Source of the DNA: DYIU01 sp038326775
GTDB lineage: Bacteria > Actinomycetota > Geothermincolia > Fen-727 > Anoxymicrobiaceae
Direction: 5' to 3'
Length of the DNA: 64,000 bases
Assembly: GCA_038326775.1 (NCBI GenBank)
Contig: JBBQKJ010000008.1
Location: 20,923 to 84,922, forward strand
The notes under the pieces are model-generated. The model did not search any database and was not told the DNA's origin. It saw only the letters and a list, made by a program, of their open reading frames with translations. How positions within the stretch are numbered: position 1 is the first letter of the stretch; every line of letters starts with the position of its first letter. The translations under genes were made by a program, and so were the position numbers. Shown in pieces: positions 16,496 to 24,392 of the stretch.

Positions 16496-18583
16496 CTATA
16501 AAAGAGTAAGAGCCAAAACAGCGATAACCGCCGCGATCACTATGACACCGTAAGACACATCACCCGTGAACTGCTTTGCCCTTACGTAGGCGGTAAGCCC
16601 GGCGATATCCATCGGCAAGGTTGCCACACGGTCGCCGAAGGCCCGGAGCGCCCGCCGGTACCGTTCGCGAACGGCCTTCCACCAGTCGTACGCGTACTCC
16701 CCGGATGATTTAGCCAGCGGGTAATATTTGGCGTGGAGCTCCGCGTACCGCTTCGATCCCTGGATGCACAACCTCAGGAAACCCACCTCGCTTTTGGAGT
16801 AGTAGTAATCTATTCCGAGGGCCGTGGGCAGCTTCAGTTTGAACAGGTCCCAGTGCCGCATAACCATGAAGATGCCCAGGCCTATGGCCAGGGGTGGCAG
16901 CATGGCCAGGAGGTTGGCCCAGGTGTAAAGACGTATCTGCTGGAGGTGATGGACCGCCGCGGGGTCGAGGCTTGTGAAGACCCGAAGGGCCGGGACGATG
17001 AGCCTGCTCATGACCAGCCCGGGAAACTCGCCGAGGAACAGTACGCCGCCGGCCAGGGCGCCCATCCCCACGAGCATGGGCCAGGGAGCCTCTTTGATCT
17101 CGTGCCCGTTCTCGCCGCGGTGGTGGCCGAAGAAGGTGAGGACCAGCAGCTTGGCGATGTAACAGATCGTCCCGCCGGCCGTGACCATGAATATTATGTC
17201 CACCGCCCGCATCCAGGCGCCGCCCAGGCCCAGGGCTTCGACCTCGCAATGGTGGAGCAGGGTCTTGCTGACGAAGCCGTTGAAGGCCAGGATGCCCATT
17301 ATGCCCAGCCCCCCGATACAGGTGAGAACGGTGGTTACCGGCATCTTTCGCCAGAGCCCCCCCAGCTTCGTCATGTCGAGTTCGTGGGTGGCGTAGTATA
17401 CCGCCCCGACGCCGAGGAACAGCAGGCCCTTGAAAAAGGCGTGGTTCAGCACGTGGTAGAGGGCGCCCGCCAGGCCCATCCCTCCCTCGGGCCCCATGTA
17501 GGCGCCGACGCCGATGCCCAGCAGGATGAACCCCATCTGGCTGACGCTGGAGTATGCCAGCAGCCGCTTGACGTTGTCCTGCACCAGCGCCAGGACCATC
17601 CCCACCACCATTGTCAGTACGCCCAGCCAGATGATGACCCAGCCGAGGCTGCGCAGGTTTTCGAGGGCGGCGCCCCCGTGCAGGGCGAACCTGCCCGCCT
17701 CCCCGGAGTGTCCCGCCAGCGACGCCAGACGCGCCTCATGCGCGGGCGCCGCCACGCTCAACGTCTGCACCACGCGGAAAAAGCCGAAGGCGCCGGCCTT
17801 TATCATGACCCCCGAGAGCAGGGCGCTCGCGGGCGATGGCGCAGCGGGGTGGGCAAGAGGAAGCCACACGTGGAGCGGGACCATGCCGGCCTTGACTCCG
17901 AAGCCCGCCAGCATGAACCCGGCGACGACGAAGCAGATCGAGGTGGTCAAATAAGCGCTGTCGTGGTTCGCCGTGAAGCCCAGGCCCCCCGAATATGAGA
18001 GGAACAGCAGGATGCCGCAGAGCAGGCTCAGGCCGCCGTAAACGGTCATGAAGATGTATTTTACGCCGGCCTTCTTCGCCGCGTAGGTCTGGCTGTGGAC
18101 CACCAGCATGTACGCCAGGAAACCCATCAGCTCGAAGAAAACGAAGAGCGCGAAAAAATCCCCGGCAAGGAAGACCCCCAGGCACGCCGCCTCGGTGAAG
18201 AGCGAGAACGCGTGGTACCGTGTGCGCCTCTCCTCGTGCTGTATGTAGCTGTAGGCGTAGACGGTCGATGCCAGCCAGAGAAACGAGGCGAACAACGCGA
18301 ACAGGAGCCCCAGGGAATCGACCTCGAGGAGGAGGCTGCCGAAGAACAGGTCGAGGTCGAGCTTGAGCGTGTAACCGTTGCTCATGACCCTGGGGAACAT
18401 GGCCGCACAGCAGGCAAAAGCGCCCGACGCGAAGAGTATGGCCGCGATCGAGCGGAGCCGCTCGTTGCGCATGCCTACCGCGAGGACCGCCACGCCCCCC
18501 AGCAGCGGCAGCAGGATGGCTATCCCCGGCAGCGCCGAGCTCGCTGTTCTTGCGGCGTGGGCCGCGTGTTCCAGGCCTTGCAT
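16496..18583 (-). CDS. NuoL/MrpA-like proton-conducting antiporter subunit
   Basis: A 695-residue member of the NADH-quinone oxidoreductase subunit 5/L family, about 14-16 membrane helices. The discontinuous-helix Glu is in FVFFELMGFLAYM and the central channel Lys in LLSGVMIKAGAFGFFR. His- and Pro-rich LNHAFFKGLLFLGVGA is also conserved. It ends with a long amphipathic region and a last membrane anchor, like the lateral helix of NuoL. It is the last gene of the operon. The ATG is preceded by GAGGAG. It probably stands for the N-terminal half of MrpA, as a separate polypeptide. Confidence 0.88.
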   Translation of the reverse strand: MQGLEHAAHAARTASSALPGIAILLPLLGGVAVLAVGMRNERLRSIAAILFASGAFACCAAMFPRVMSNGYTLKLDLDLFFGSLLLEVDSLGLLFALFASFLWLASTVYAYSYIQHEERRTRYHAFSLFTEAACLGVFLAGDFFALFVFFELMGFLAYMLVVHSQTYAAKKAGVKYIFMTVYGGLSLLCGILLFLSYSGGLGFTANHDSAYLTTSICFVVAGFMLAGFGVKAGMVPLHVWLPLAHPAAPSPASALLSGVMIKAGAFGFFRVVQTLSVAAPAHEARLASLAGHSGEAGRFALHGGAALENLRSLGWVIIWLGVLTMVVGMVLALVQDNVKRLLAYSSVSQMGFILLGIGVGAYMGPEGGMGLAGALYHVLNHAFFKGLLFLGVGAVYYATHELDMTKLGGLWRKMPVTTVLTCIGGLGIMGILAFNGFVSKTLLHHCEVEALGLGGAWMRAVDIIFMVTAGGTICYIAKLLVLTFFGHHRGENGHEIKEAPWPMLVGMGALAGGVLFLGEFPGLVMSRLIVPALRVFTSLDPAAVHHLQQIRLYTWANLLAMLPPLAIGLGIFMVMRHWDLFKLKLPTALGIDYYYSKSEVGFLRLCIQGSKRYAELHAKYYPLAKSSGEYAYDWWKAVRERYRRALRAFGDRVATLPMDIAGLTAYVRAKQFTGDVSYGVIVIAAVIAVLALTLL

Positions 18584-18590
18584 AAGCTCC

Positions 18591-20066
18591 TCAGAAGACC
18601 GCCTTGGTGATGACTTCCACGAGAGAATAGGGGAGGCCGGGCACAGTCACGAATATTCCGAGGATCAGTACGAAAGCCCCTGTTATCAGCACGGGGATCA
18701 GCATGGTGCGCTTTGTCTCGTGCTTCAGCAGGCCGCCGACCGGGCCCCCCTTGAAGAAAGCCGCGTAAATGACAGGCAGGAAGTACACCGCGTTGAGCAG
18801 AGAGCTTATCAGCAGCACCGCGATGAAGTACGGCCGGTGGGCCTGTATGCAGCCGACCCCCAGCTCCCACTTGGTTATGAACCCGGCGGTCGCGGGGACC
18901 CCCATCATTCCCAGGGCGGCCACGGAGAACGCCAGCATGGTCAGCGGCAGCTTCGAGCCCACGCCATCGAGCTCCCTCACATCCCTCTTGCCTGTCTCGT
19001 GGATGATGATCCCGGAGCAGAGGAACAGCGTGGCTTTCATGAAGGCGTGGTTGGCGACCTGCAGCAGACCTCCGATGGCGCCGTCCGGGGCCAGCAGGAA
19101 AAGGCCCAGGATTATGTAGGAGACCTGCGCCACGCTGGAGTACGCCAGCCTTCGCTTCAGGTCGGTCTGGGTTATGGCGAAGAGCGAGCCGACGATTATG
19201 GTGAAGCTGGCCACGTAGAGCATGGGCAGGGAGACCCCCAGGAGGCGGAGTTGCTTGACCCCGAAGACGTCGAACAGGACCCTTATTATGCCGAAGATGC
19301 CGATTTTCAGTATGACGCCGGAGAGCAGCGCGCTGGCCGGCGCCGGCGCCGCCGGGTGGGCGTCCGGCACCCAGCCGTGCAGCGGCATGATGCAGGCCTT
19401 CACGCCGAACCCCAGCATGTAGATTGAGAAGATGACGAGGAGCACGGGCTTGCTCGCGTCCGCGTAGGTCAGGGTTGCGTGCCCGGTGAAGTTGAGCGTG
19501 CCCGCGTAGAAGAACTGAAGGAGAACACCCGCGAGTATCACCGCCCCGGCCGAGATGCTGTAGACAAGGTACTTCAAACCCGCCTTGCGCGCCTGCTCGG
19601 TCTCGTCGTGGATGATGAGCGGGTAGGTGCAGAGGCTCATGAGCTCGTAGAAGATGAACAGGGTGAACATATTGGCCGAGAACGCGACCCCTATGCAGAA
19701 GGAGAGGTTGAGCGCCATGAAGCAGTAGTATCGGGTCTCGCGCTCGTGGATGTAGCCCAGGGAGAACACTGTGGCGAGCAGCCAGAGAAAGGCGAGCAGT
19801 ATTGCGAAGTAGAAGCCCACGGTGTCTATGCGCAGTGACAGGCTGATGCCCGAGACCACGCCAAGGAGCCGCTGGGTGGTTACAGCCCCGTCGAGCGCTC
19901 GCGCGTAGAACGGCAGGATGAGGCACAGCGTAGCCGCGGTGATTCCCACGTACACGGCCTTTGCCAGCTTCGGGCGCGCTTTACCCCACAACGCCGCTCC
20001 GACGAGAGCGAGCCACGGTGTAAAAACGACTATGACCGGCAGAACCGAACTCGTCCCTTTGCTCAA
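18591..20066 (-). CDS. MrpD/NuoM-like antiporter subunit
   Basis: A 491-residue antiporter-like membrane subunit with about 14 helices. TLFIFYELMSLCTYPLI carries the conserved Glu, ALLSGVILKIGIFGIIR the Lys, and ADLKRRLAYSSVAQ-like TQTDLKRRLAYSSVAQVS the loop typical of the family. The start is TTG with GGAGGATG upstream. It is the second of three such paralogues in this operon. A normal Mrp complex has two (MrpA N-half and MrpD). Confidence 0.9.
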   Translation of the reverse strand: MSKGTSSVLPVIVVFTPWLALVGAALWGKARPKLAKAVYVGITAATLCLILPFYARALDGAVTTQRLLGVVSGISLSLRIDTVGFYFAILLAFLWLLATVFSLGYIHERETRYYCFMALNLSFCIGVAFSANMFTLFIFYELMSLCTYPLIIHDETEQARKAGLKYLVYSISAGAVILAGVLLQFFYAGTLNFTGHATLTYADASKPVLLVIFSIYMLGFGVKACIMPLHGWVPDAHPAAPAPASALLSGVILKIGIFGIIRVLFDVFGVKQLRLLGVSLPMLYVASFTIIVGSLFAITQTDLKRRLAYSSVAQVSYIILGLFLLAPDGAIGGLLQVANHAFMKATLFLCSGIIIHETGKRDVRELDGVGSKLPLTMLAFSVAALGMMGVPATAGFITKWELGVGCIQAHRPYFIAVLLISSLLNAVYFLPVIYAAFFKGGPVGGLLKHETKRTMLIPVLITGAFVLILGIFVTVPGLPYSLVEVITKAVF

Positions 20067-20078
20067 GAGTCCATCCTC

Positions 20079-21584
20079 CTACTTGGCCAGTATCACCCGG
20101 GCGGCGGTATTCAGCGAAGGGATCAGCAGGTTTGCAAAGACCCCGAAAAAAACGGTCCCCAGCGCGAGCAGGGCGGCCGGGATATACATGGTGGCCGGCC
20201 CCTCGTCGATACGAGCGTCCGGCATTCGCGCACCGGTGAAGAAGAGGTAGTAGACGACGCGGAAGCAGTACACCGCCGTCAGGAGGCTGCCGAGGAGAGC
20301 CAGCACCACGAAGTAATACCTGCCGCCTTGAATGCAGCCCCACAAGATGTAGAATTTCGCCATGAACCCGGCGGTCGGGGGCATCCCCACGATCGAAAGG
20401 GCGGCGATGGCGAACGCCCCTGCCGTAACGGGCATTGTCCTGCCGAGGCCCCGCAGTTCGCGAAGTTGCCTGCGTTCGCCCTTGTAGATGAATATCCCGG
20501 CGACGAGGAAGAAGCATGCCTTTCCCATGGCGTGCGCCAGGATGTCGAACAGCCCTCCCGCCGTCCCTTCCTGAGTCAGCACCATCAGGCCCAGCAGGAT
20601 ATAGCCGATGTGGACGACCGAGGAGTAGGCGATCATTACCTTGAAGTCCTTCTGGATTATTGCCAGCACCGCCCCGATGAGGATCGAGGCCACCGCCAGC
20701 CAGGATATGACCCCCGCCAGGGAAGACCATGTTGACGAGCGGGTCGCGAAGGTCGGCCCGTAGATGGTGAAAATCGCTCGGAAAAGGCCGATGACGCCCA
20801 TTTTGATGACCAGGGCTGAGAGGAGCGCGCTGACGGGCGCCGGCGCGATGGAGTGGGCGTCGGGGAGCCAGACGTGCACGGGGAACAGCGCCGCCTTGAC
20901 CGAGAAGCCTGCCACGAACAGCACCAGGGCCACCGCCGCGACCGGGACGTAGGGAGTCGTCTTCAGCCTGATGGAGATGTCCAGCATGTTGAGGCTGCCG
21001 GTCGCGGAGTAGAGGAAGGCGATCGCCAGCAGTACCGTGAGGCTCGAGGTCGCTCCCATCAGGAGGTACTTAAATGCGGCCCTCACCGCCTCCCGCGCAC
21101 CCGTTATGGCGACCAGGGCGTACGAGGCGATGGAGAATATTTCCATGAACACGAACATGTTAAAGAGGTCGCCGGTGATGGTAAAGCCGATCATCGCGGT
21201 AAAAACCAGGAGGAAAAGGGTGTAATAGTAGGGGACCCTCTCCGGTTTGAGCTCGTGCTGCACGTACCTGTAAGAGTAGAGCACCAGAAGAGGGCCCAGG
21301 GCGGTCACCAGGCATATCATCAGCAGGCCCACGTAGTCGATCCTTATCTGGATACCCCAGGGAGGCTTCCAGCCGCCGAGATTGTAGGCGACCGCGCCGC
21401 GGGGGCTCACCTTCCCGATGAGCGACCACGCCAGGAAGGTGGTGGCCGAGACCCCGGCAAGCGCCCATGGGAAGCAGGCGCTTTTTTTCCACATGGCCAG
21501 AACGGGGCAGAAGGCCGCGAAAACAAGAGGGAGCGCGACCAGGAGGACCGGGTGTTTGGCCGCTACCATCAGGATCCCGCTCAA
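20079..21584 (-). CDS. mrpD: Na+/H+ antiporter subunit MrpD-like
   Basis: A 501-residue antiporter-like subunit directly after mrpC, the usual place of MrpD. NMFVFMEIFSIASYALVA has the conserved Glu and LLSALVIKMGVIGLFRAIF the Lys. QKDFKVMIAYSSVVHIGY matches the loop at the half-closed channel. The TTG start overlaps the mrpC stop (TTGA). Confidence 0.92.
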   Translation of the reverse strand: MSGILMVAAKHPVLLVALPLVFAAFCPVLAMWKKSACFPWALAGVSATTFLAWSLIGKVSPRGAVAYNLGGWKPPWGIQIRIDYVGLLMICLVTALGPLLVLYSYRYVQHELKPERVPYYYTLFLLVFTAMIGFTITGDLFNMFVFMEIFSIASYALVAITGAREAVRAAFKYLLMGATSSLTVLLAIAFLYSATGSLNMLDISIRLKTTPYVPVAAVALVLFVAGFSVKAALFPVHVWLPDAHSIAPAPVSALLSALVIKMGVIGLFRAIFTIYGPTFATRSSTWSSLAGVISWLAVASILIGAVLAIIQKDFKVMIAYSSVVHIGYILLGLMVLTQEGTAGGLFDILAHAMGKACFFLVAGIFIYKGERRQLRELRGLGRTMPVTAGAFAIAALSIVGMPPTAGFMAKFYILWGCIQGGRYYFVVLALLGSLLTAVYCFRVVYYLFFTGARMPDARIDEGPATMYIPAALLALGTVFFGVFANLLIPSLNTAARVILAK

Positions 21585-22018
21585 GGCACATCCCGGTGCT
21601 CATCGGGGCCGGGCCCGTCCAATCGCATGGGCCCCGCACCCCCGGACGATCCGAGAGGACTCCAGGCACCGAGTATCTCGTCGGCGTTCAGGGAGCCGTA
21701 CCCCTCGTACAGTTTTATGCACAGCGACAGCGCCACGGCCGTGGTGCTGACCGCCACCACGATACCGGTGAGGATGAGGGCCTGGGGGATGGGGTTGACC
21801 ATCCGCGAGGCCTTCACCCCCTCGGCCACGATCGGAGCCTGCCCGCCCTCCACCATGCCGATCGAGACGATGAGAAGGAACACGGAGGTCTCCATGATGT
21901 TCAGCCCTATGAGCTTCTTGATAAGGTTGGGTTTGACCGTGACGGCATAGAGGCCCACCAGGAAGAGGAGCACCGAAACCAGGTAGTTAATGTTGTGGAA
22001 TATCCTGCTGAAGTTCAT
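21581..22018 (-). CDS. mrpC: Na+/H+ antiporter subunit MrpC (NuoK-like)
   Basis: A 145-residue NuoK-type subunit with three helices. The conserved Glu of helix 2 lies in GLNIMETSVFLLIVS, and PIPQALILTGIVVAVSTTA is the family's third helix. The C-terminal ~25 residues are a polar Gly/Pro-rich tail. The ATG lies inside the end of the preceding gene (32-base overlap), so translation is coupled. Confidence 0.93.
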   Translation of the reverse strand: MNFSRIFHNINYLVSVLLFLVGLYAVTVKPNLIKKLIGLNIMETSVFLLIVSIGMVEGGQAPIVAEGVKASRMVNPIPQALILTGIVVAVSTTAVALSLCIKLYEGYGSLNADEILGAWSPLGSSGGAGPMRLDGPGPDEHRDVP

Positions 22019-22748
22019 ATTGGTCCTCTCGTATCATCGAGAAAACGATACTGATGAAAATAACACCGCCGCCGACGCCGATGCCTGTCTCGATGACGTT
22101 CAGCATAATCATGCGAACAGTCTCCGCGGCCGTACCGTGCAGCCCGGGGAGGATGTAGGTAAGAAACTTCACCCCCACTGCCAGGCCGATAAAACCCATG
22201 GACAGGAAGCCAAGCATGTTGACGCTCTCCATGGGTATTCTCGCCCGGAGCGGCATGCGCGCGGTCGAGACCGGGAGGCCGAAGACGAGCGTAAAGAGTA
22301 TGATGCTCGCGCCTATCACCGCTCCACCCTGGAACCCGCCTCCCGGGGAGGACTCGCCGTGCAGGATGGTATAGACGGCGAACAGCAGCACCACCGGCAG
22401 GCTGAAGCGGACCACCGTTCTGACGATGACACTGGCTTCCACCCCGGAGGCGTCCACCCCCGAGCGGCTGCGGCCTTTCTTCTCACGGTCCAGTATGGCT
22501 ATCACCGCGCACAGCGCGGCGAAGATGACCGACACCTCGCCCATGGTGTCGTATCCCCTGTAGTTGAGGATGACGCCGGTGATGATGTTCCCGGCGCCCG
22601 CCTCCTCCACGCCCTTCTCGAGATATCGGGGCACCACGTGGGTCTTGTCGGGGGTATCGCGGCTGTTCATGGGCGGCATCTTGCCAATGCCGTAGAGCAG
22701 CACCACTCCCACCACGGAAAGCGCCGCCAGGACAAGAAGGCGCTTCAC
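21987..22748 (-). CDS. mrpB: fused MbhE-like and MrpB antiporter subunit
   Basis: A 253-residue fusion. The N-terminal ~95 residues (KMPPMNSRDTPDKTHVVP, NYRGYDTMGEVSVIFAA) correspond to the C-terminal region of MrpA, found as MbhE in hydrogenase complexes. The rest is MnhB/MrpB (LPVVLLFAVYTILHGESSPG, GGFQGGAVIGASIILFTLVFG). The GTG start overlaps the preceding stop as GTGA. It shows that MrpA is split and its last module is joined to MrpB. Confidence 0.9.
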   Translation of the reverse strand: MKRLLVLAALSVVGVVLLYGIGKMPPMNSRDTPDKTHVVPRYLEKGVEEAGAGNIITGVILNYRGYDTMGEVSVIFAALCAVIAILDREKKGRSRSGVDASGVEASVIVRTVVRFSLPVVLLFAVYTILHGESSPGGGFQGGAVIGASIILFTLVFGLPVSTARMPLRARIPMESVNMLGFLSMGFIGLAVGVKFLTYILPGLHGTAAETVRMIMLNVIETGIGVGGGVIFISIVFSMIREDQYELQQDIPQH

Positions 22749-22990
22749 CGGTCTTCCTTCCTCGTCGTCTTATAGACGGTGATGATGAACAAGACCGTGG
22801 TGACCCCCGCGCCCACGGCGGCCTCGGTGAGCGCGAGGTCTGGGGCACGCAGTTGCGTCCAGAGCAGCGCCATCATAAGGCTGTAGGCACTGAACACTGT
22901 GACCGCGGCCAGCAGGTCCTTCAATGCGATCGCCACCACCGCTGTCGCGAGCAGGAACAGCATCAGCAGGAGATTGACGGTGTAGTTCAT
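22745..22990 (-). CDS. MbhD-like (MrpA module) antiporter subunit
   Basis: An 81-residue protein with three short helices. The motif SLMMALLWTQLRAPDLALTEA followed by VGAGVTTVLFI is the DUF4040/MbhD module, which in canonical MrpA lies near the C-terminus. The ATG at 22990 is chosen; it overlaps the mrpG stop by four bases. An open frame continues 30 codons upstream but lies inside mrpG. Confidence 0.9.
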   Translation of the reverse strand: MNYTVNLLLMLFLLATAVVAIALKDLLAAVTVFSAYSLMMALLWTQLRAPDLALTEAAVGAGVTTVLFIITVYKTTRKEDR

Positions 22991-23325
22991 TGCTCCTCCG
23001 GGGGCAGCGGTTCCACACCGGGCTTGTGCCAGGGGACTATTCCGCTTCGAAAGGCGCTTCTTCCGATCGCGTGCCCGCACACGGCGCTCGACAGCATCAG
23101 GAAGAAGACCACCGCGAGCAGCTTAAGGATGACGAAAGAGGATCCCGAGCGCAGGATAAGCGCCAGGACGACCGAGCAGGCGCCCAGGGTGTCGCATTTC
23201 GTCGACGGATGGAGCCTGGCGAAGAGGTCGGGGCAGCGGAGCAGGCCTACCGTCCCCCCTATGAAGAAGACGATCCCCGTGCAGCAGAGCAGCACCACCA
23301 GGGCGTCAAGCAGTACTTCAGCCAA
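22987..23325 (-). CDS. mrpG: Na+/H+ antiporter subunit MrpG
   Basis: About 112 residues, three helices. GIVFFIGGTVGLLRCPDLFARLHPSTKCDTLG is the family hallmark (read in two pieces; the Arg-Leu-His centre is diagnostic). TTG 23325 is chosen because AAAGGGG precedes it and the overlap with the mrpF stop is then eight bases, in line with the operon. An ATG at 23376 would add 17 residues and overlap mrpF by 59 bases. Confidence 0.9.
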   Translation of the reverse strand: MAEVLLDALVVLLCCTGIVFFIGGTVGLLRCPDLFARLHPSTKCDTLGACSVVLALILRSGSSFVILKLLAVVFFLMLSSAVCGHAIGRSAFRSGIVPWHKPGVEPLPPEEQ

Positions 23326-23590
23326 GAGCGCCCCTTTCGGTCTCCGCGTACCTGCAGAGAGATATCGTGACCACAAAGTTCAAAAGAGCGTAAACCAGGG
23401 CGATGTCCAGGTATGTCCCCGGCTGGCCGATGACGAAGAAGACCAGGAGCAGGACGATGAGCGCCTTGGTATTGACTATGTTCACGCTTATCAGCCGGTC
23501 CTGGATCGTGGGGCCGCGGGCCGCCTGGTAGAGGCACAGGAAGGCATTTGCCATGATGGCCGCCGCGACGGCCAGCAGGAATACGTTCAC
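23318..23590 (-). CDS. mrpF: Na+/H+ antiporter subunit MrpF
   Basis: A 90-residue protein with three helices. AARGPTIQDRLISVNIVNTK contains the conserved Gly-Pro...Asp-Arg of MrpF. The GTG start overlaps the mrpE stop as GTGA. A longer open frame extends upstream across mrpE but is in a different frame from it and is not coding there. Confidence 0.92.
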   Translation of the reverse strand: MNVFLLAVAAAIMANAFLCLYQAARGPTIQDRLISVNIVNTKALIVLLLVFFVIGQPGTYLDIALVYALLNFVVTISLCRYAETERGALG

Positions 23591-24123
23591 TTGAGCCTCC
23601 TCATCCGGGTCGGGCCCTCGCCGACCAACCACGCGGTCATCCGCTGCAGCCTGCCGCTCCCCGGGTCTTCGGTGAACTCCTCGGCGAGGCAATGGATGTA
23701 GAAACGGGAGCCTTCTATCTCGATGGTCACCGTCCCGGGGGTGAGCGTGATGGAGTTGGCCAGGATGGTCCTTGCCAGCTCCGACTCCAGGTACGACTCG
23801 AACTTGACTATCCGAGGTGAGATAGGGAACGAGGGGGCGAGCATCCTTTTGAGCACGTCCCAGTTCGCCTTGATGATCTCCCAGAACAGCAGGGCCGCGA
23901 AGAGGGGGAATCGCACGGCGAAGCGCGCGTTCAGCCGGGGGTCGAGCCTTCCGGCGAGAAGGTGATAGGAAAACCACGACAGGAGCAGCGCGACGACGGC
24001 GCCCAGAAGAAGGTGGTGCCAGTTGGTCTTCGCGGTGAAGATTATCCAGAGAACAAAGAGCGCGAGCGCGAGCGGAATTGTTTCCTGAAACCTTCTTGCA
24101 AGAGACTTAGCCTTCACCGCCAC
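23587..24123 (-). CDS. mrpE: Na+/H+ antiporter subunit MrpE
   Basis: A 178-residue protein and the first gene of the antiporter operon. Two N-terminal helices (IPLALALFVLWIIFTAKTNW and the next) are followed by a cytoplasmic domain. ILANSITLTPGTVTIEIEG is the diagnostic segment, with VHCL-like YIHCLAEE after it. GTG start, preceded by CTTGGAG. It lies behind a TTGACA promoter (24202-24231) that overlaps an inverted repeat. Confidence 0.93.
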   Translation of the reverse strand: MAVKAKSLARRFQETIPLALALFVLWIIFTAKTNWHHLLLGAVVALLLSWFSYHLLAGRLDPRLNARFAVRFPLFAALLFWEIIKANWDVLKRMLAPSFPISPRIVKFESYLESELARTILANSITLTPGTVTIEIEGSRFYIHCLAEEFTEDPGSGRLQRMTAWLVGEGPTRMRRLK

Positions 24124-24192
24124 TCCAAGGAGAGATCATTGCCCCCATGAAGGCCGGGCCGAGAGAATGTTCCGCCGGCAAGGTACCGAGAT

Positions 24193-24231
24193 ATTGCGAA
24201 TAGTCTACGTTCGCCGGTTTCGCAATGTCAA
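24193..24231 (-). promoter_or_regulatory. antiporter operon promoter with inverted-repeat operator
   Basis: On the minus strand TTGACA (24226-24231) is followed at 18 bases by TAGACT (24202-24207). ATTGCGAA at 24193-24200 is repeated in inverse as TTCGCAAT at 24219-24226, with 18 bases between, so the arms flank the -10 and touch the -35. This looks like an operator of a dimeric regulator. The leader to the mrpE GTG is about 70 bases. Confidence 0.5.
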
Positions 24232-24392
24232 TTAATTACAGAGGATTGGTGGAGAATCTGATACTGCCAGGAGGCGCGGGGACGGACCGCCGGTGGGCTT
24301 TTCGGTGCCGCGATCCGGCAGGTGGGCTGCCGCCTCACGCGAATAATATGTCATGGCGTTTCCTTTTCGCTTCGGCTATCGTTCTAAGTAGC

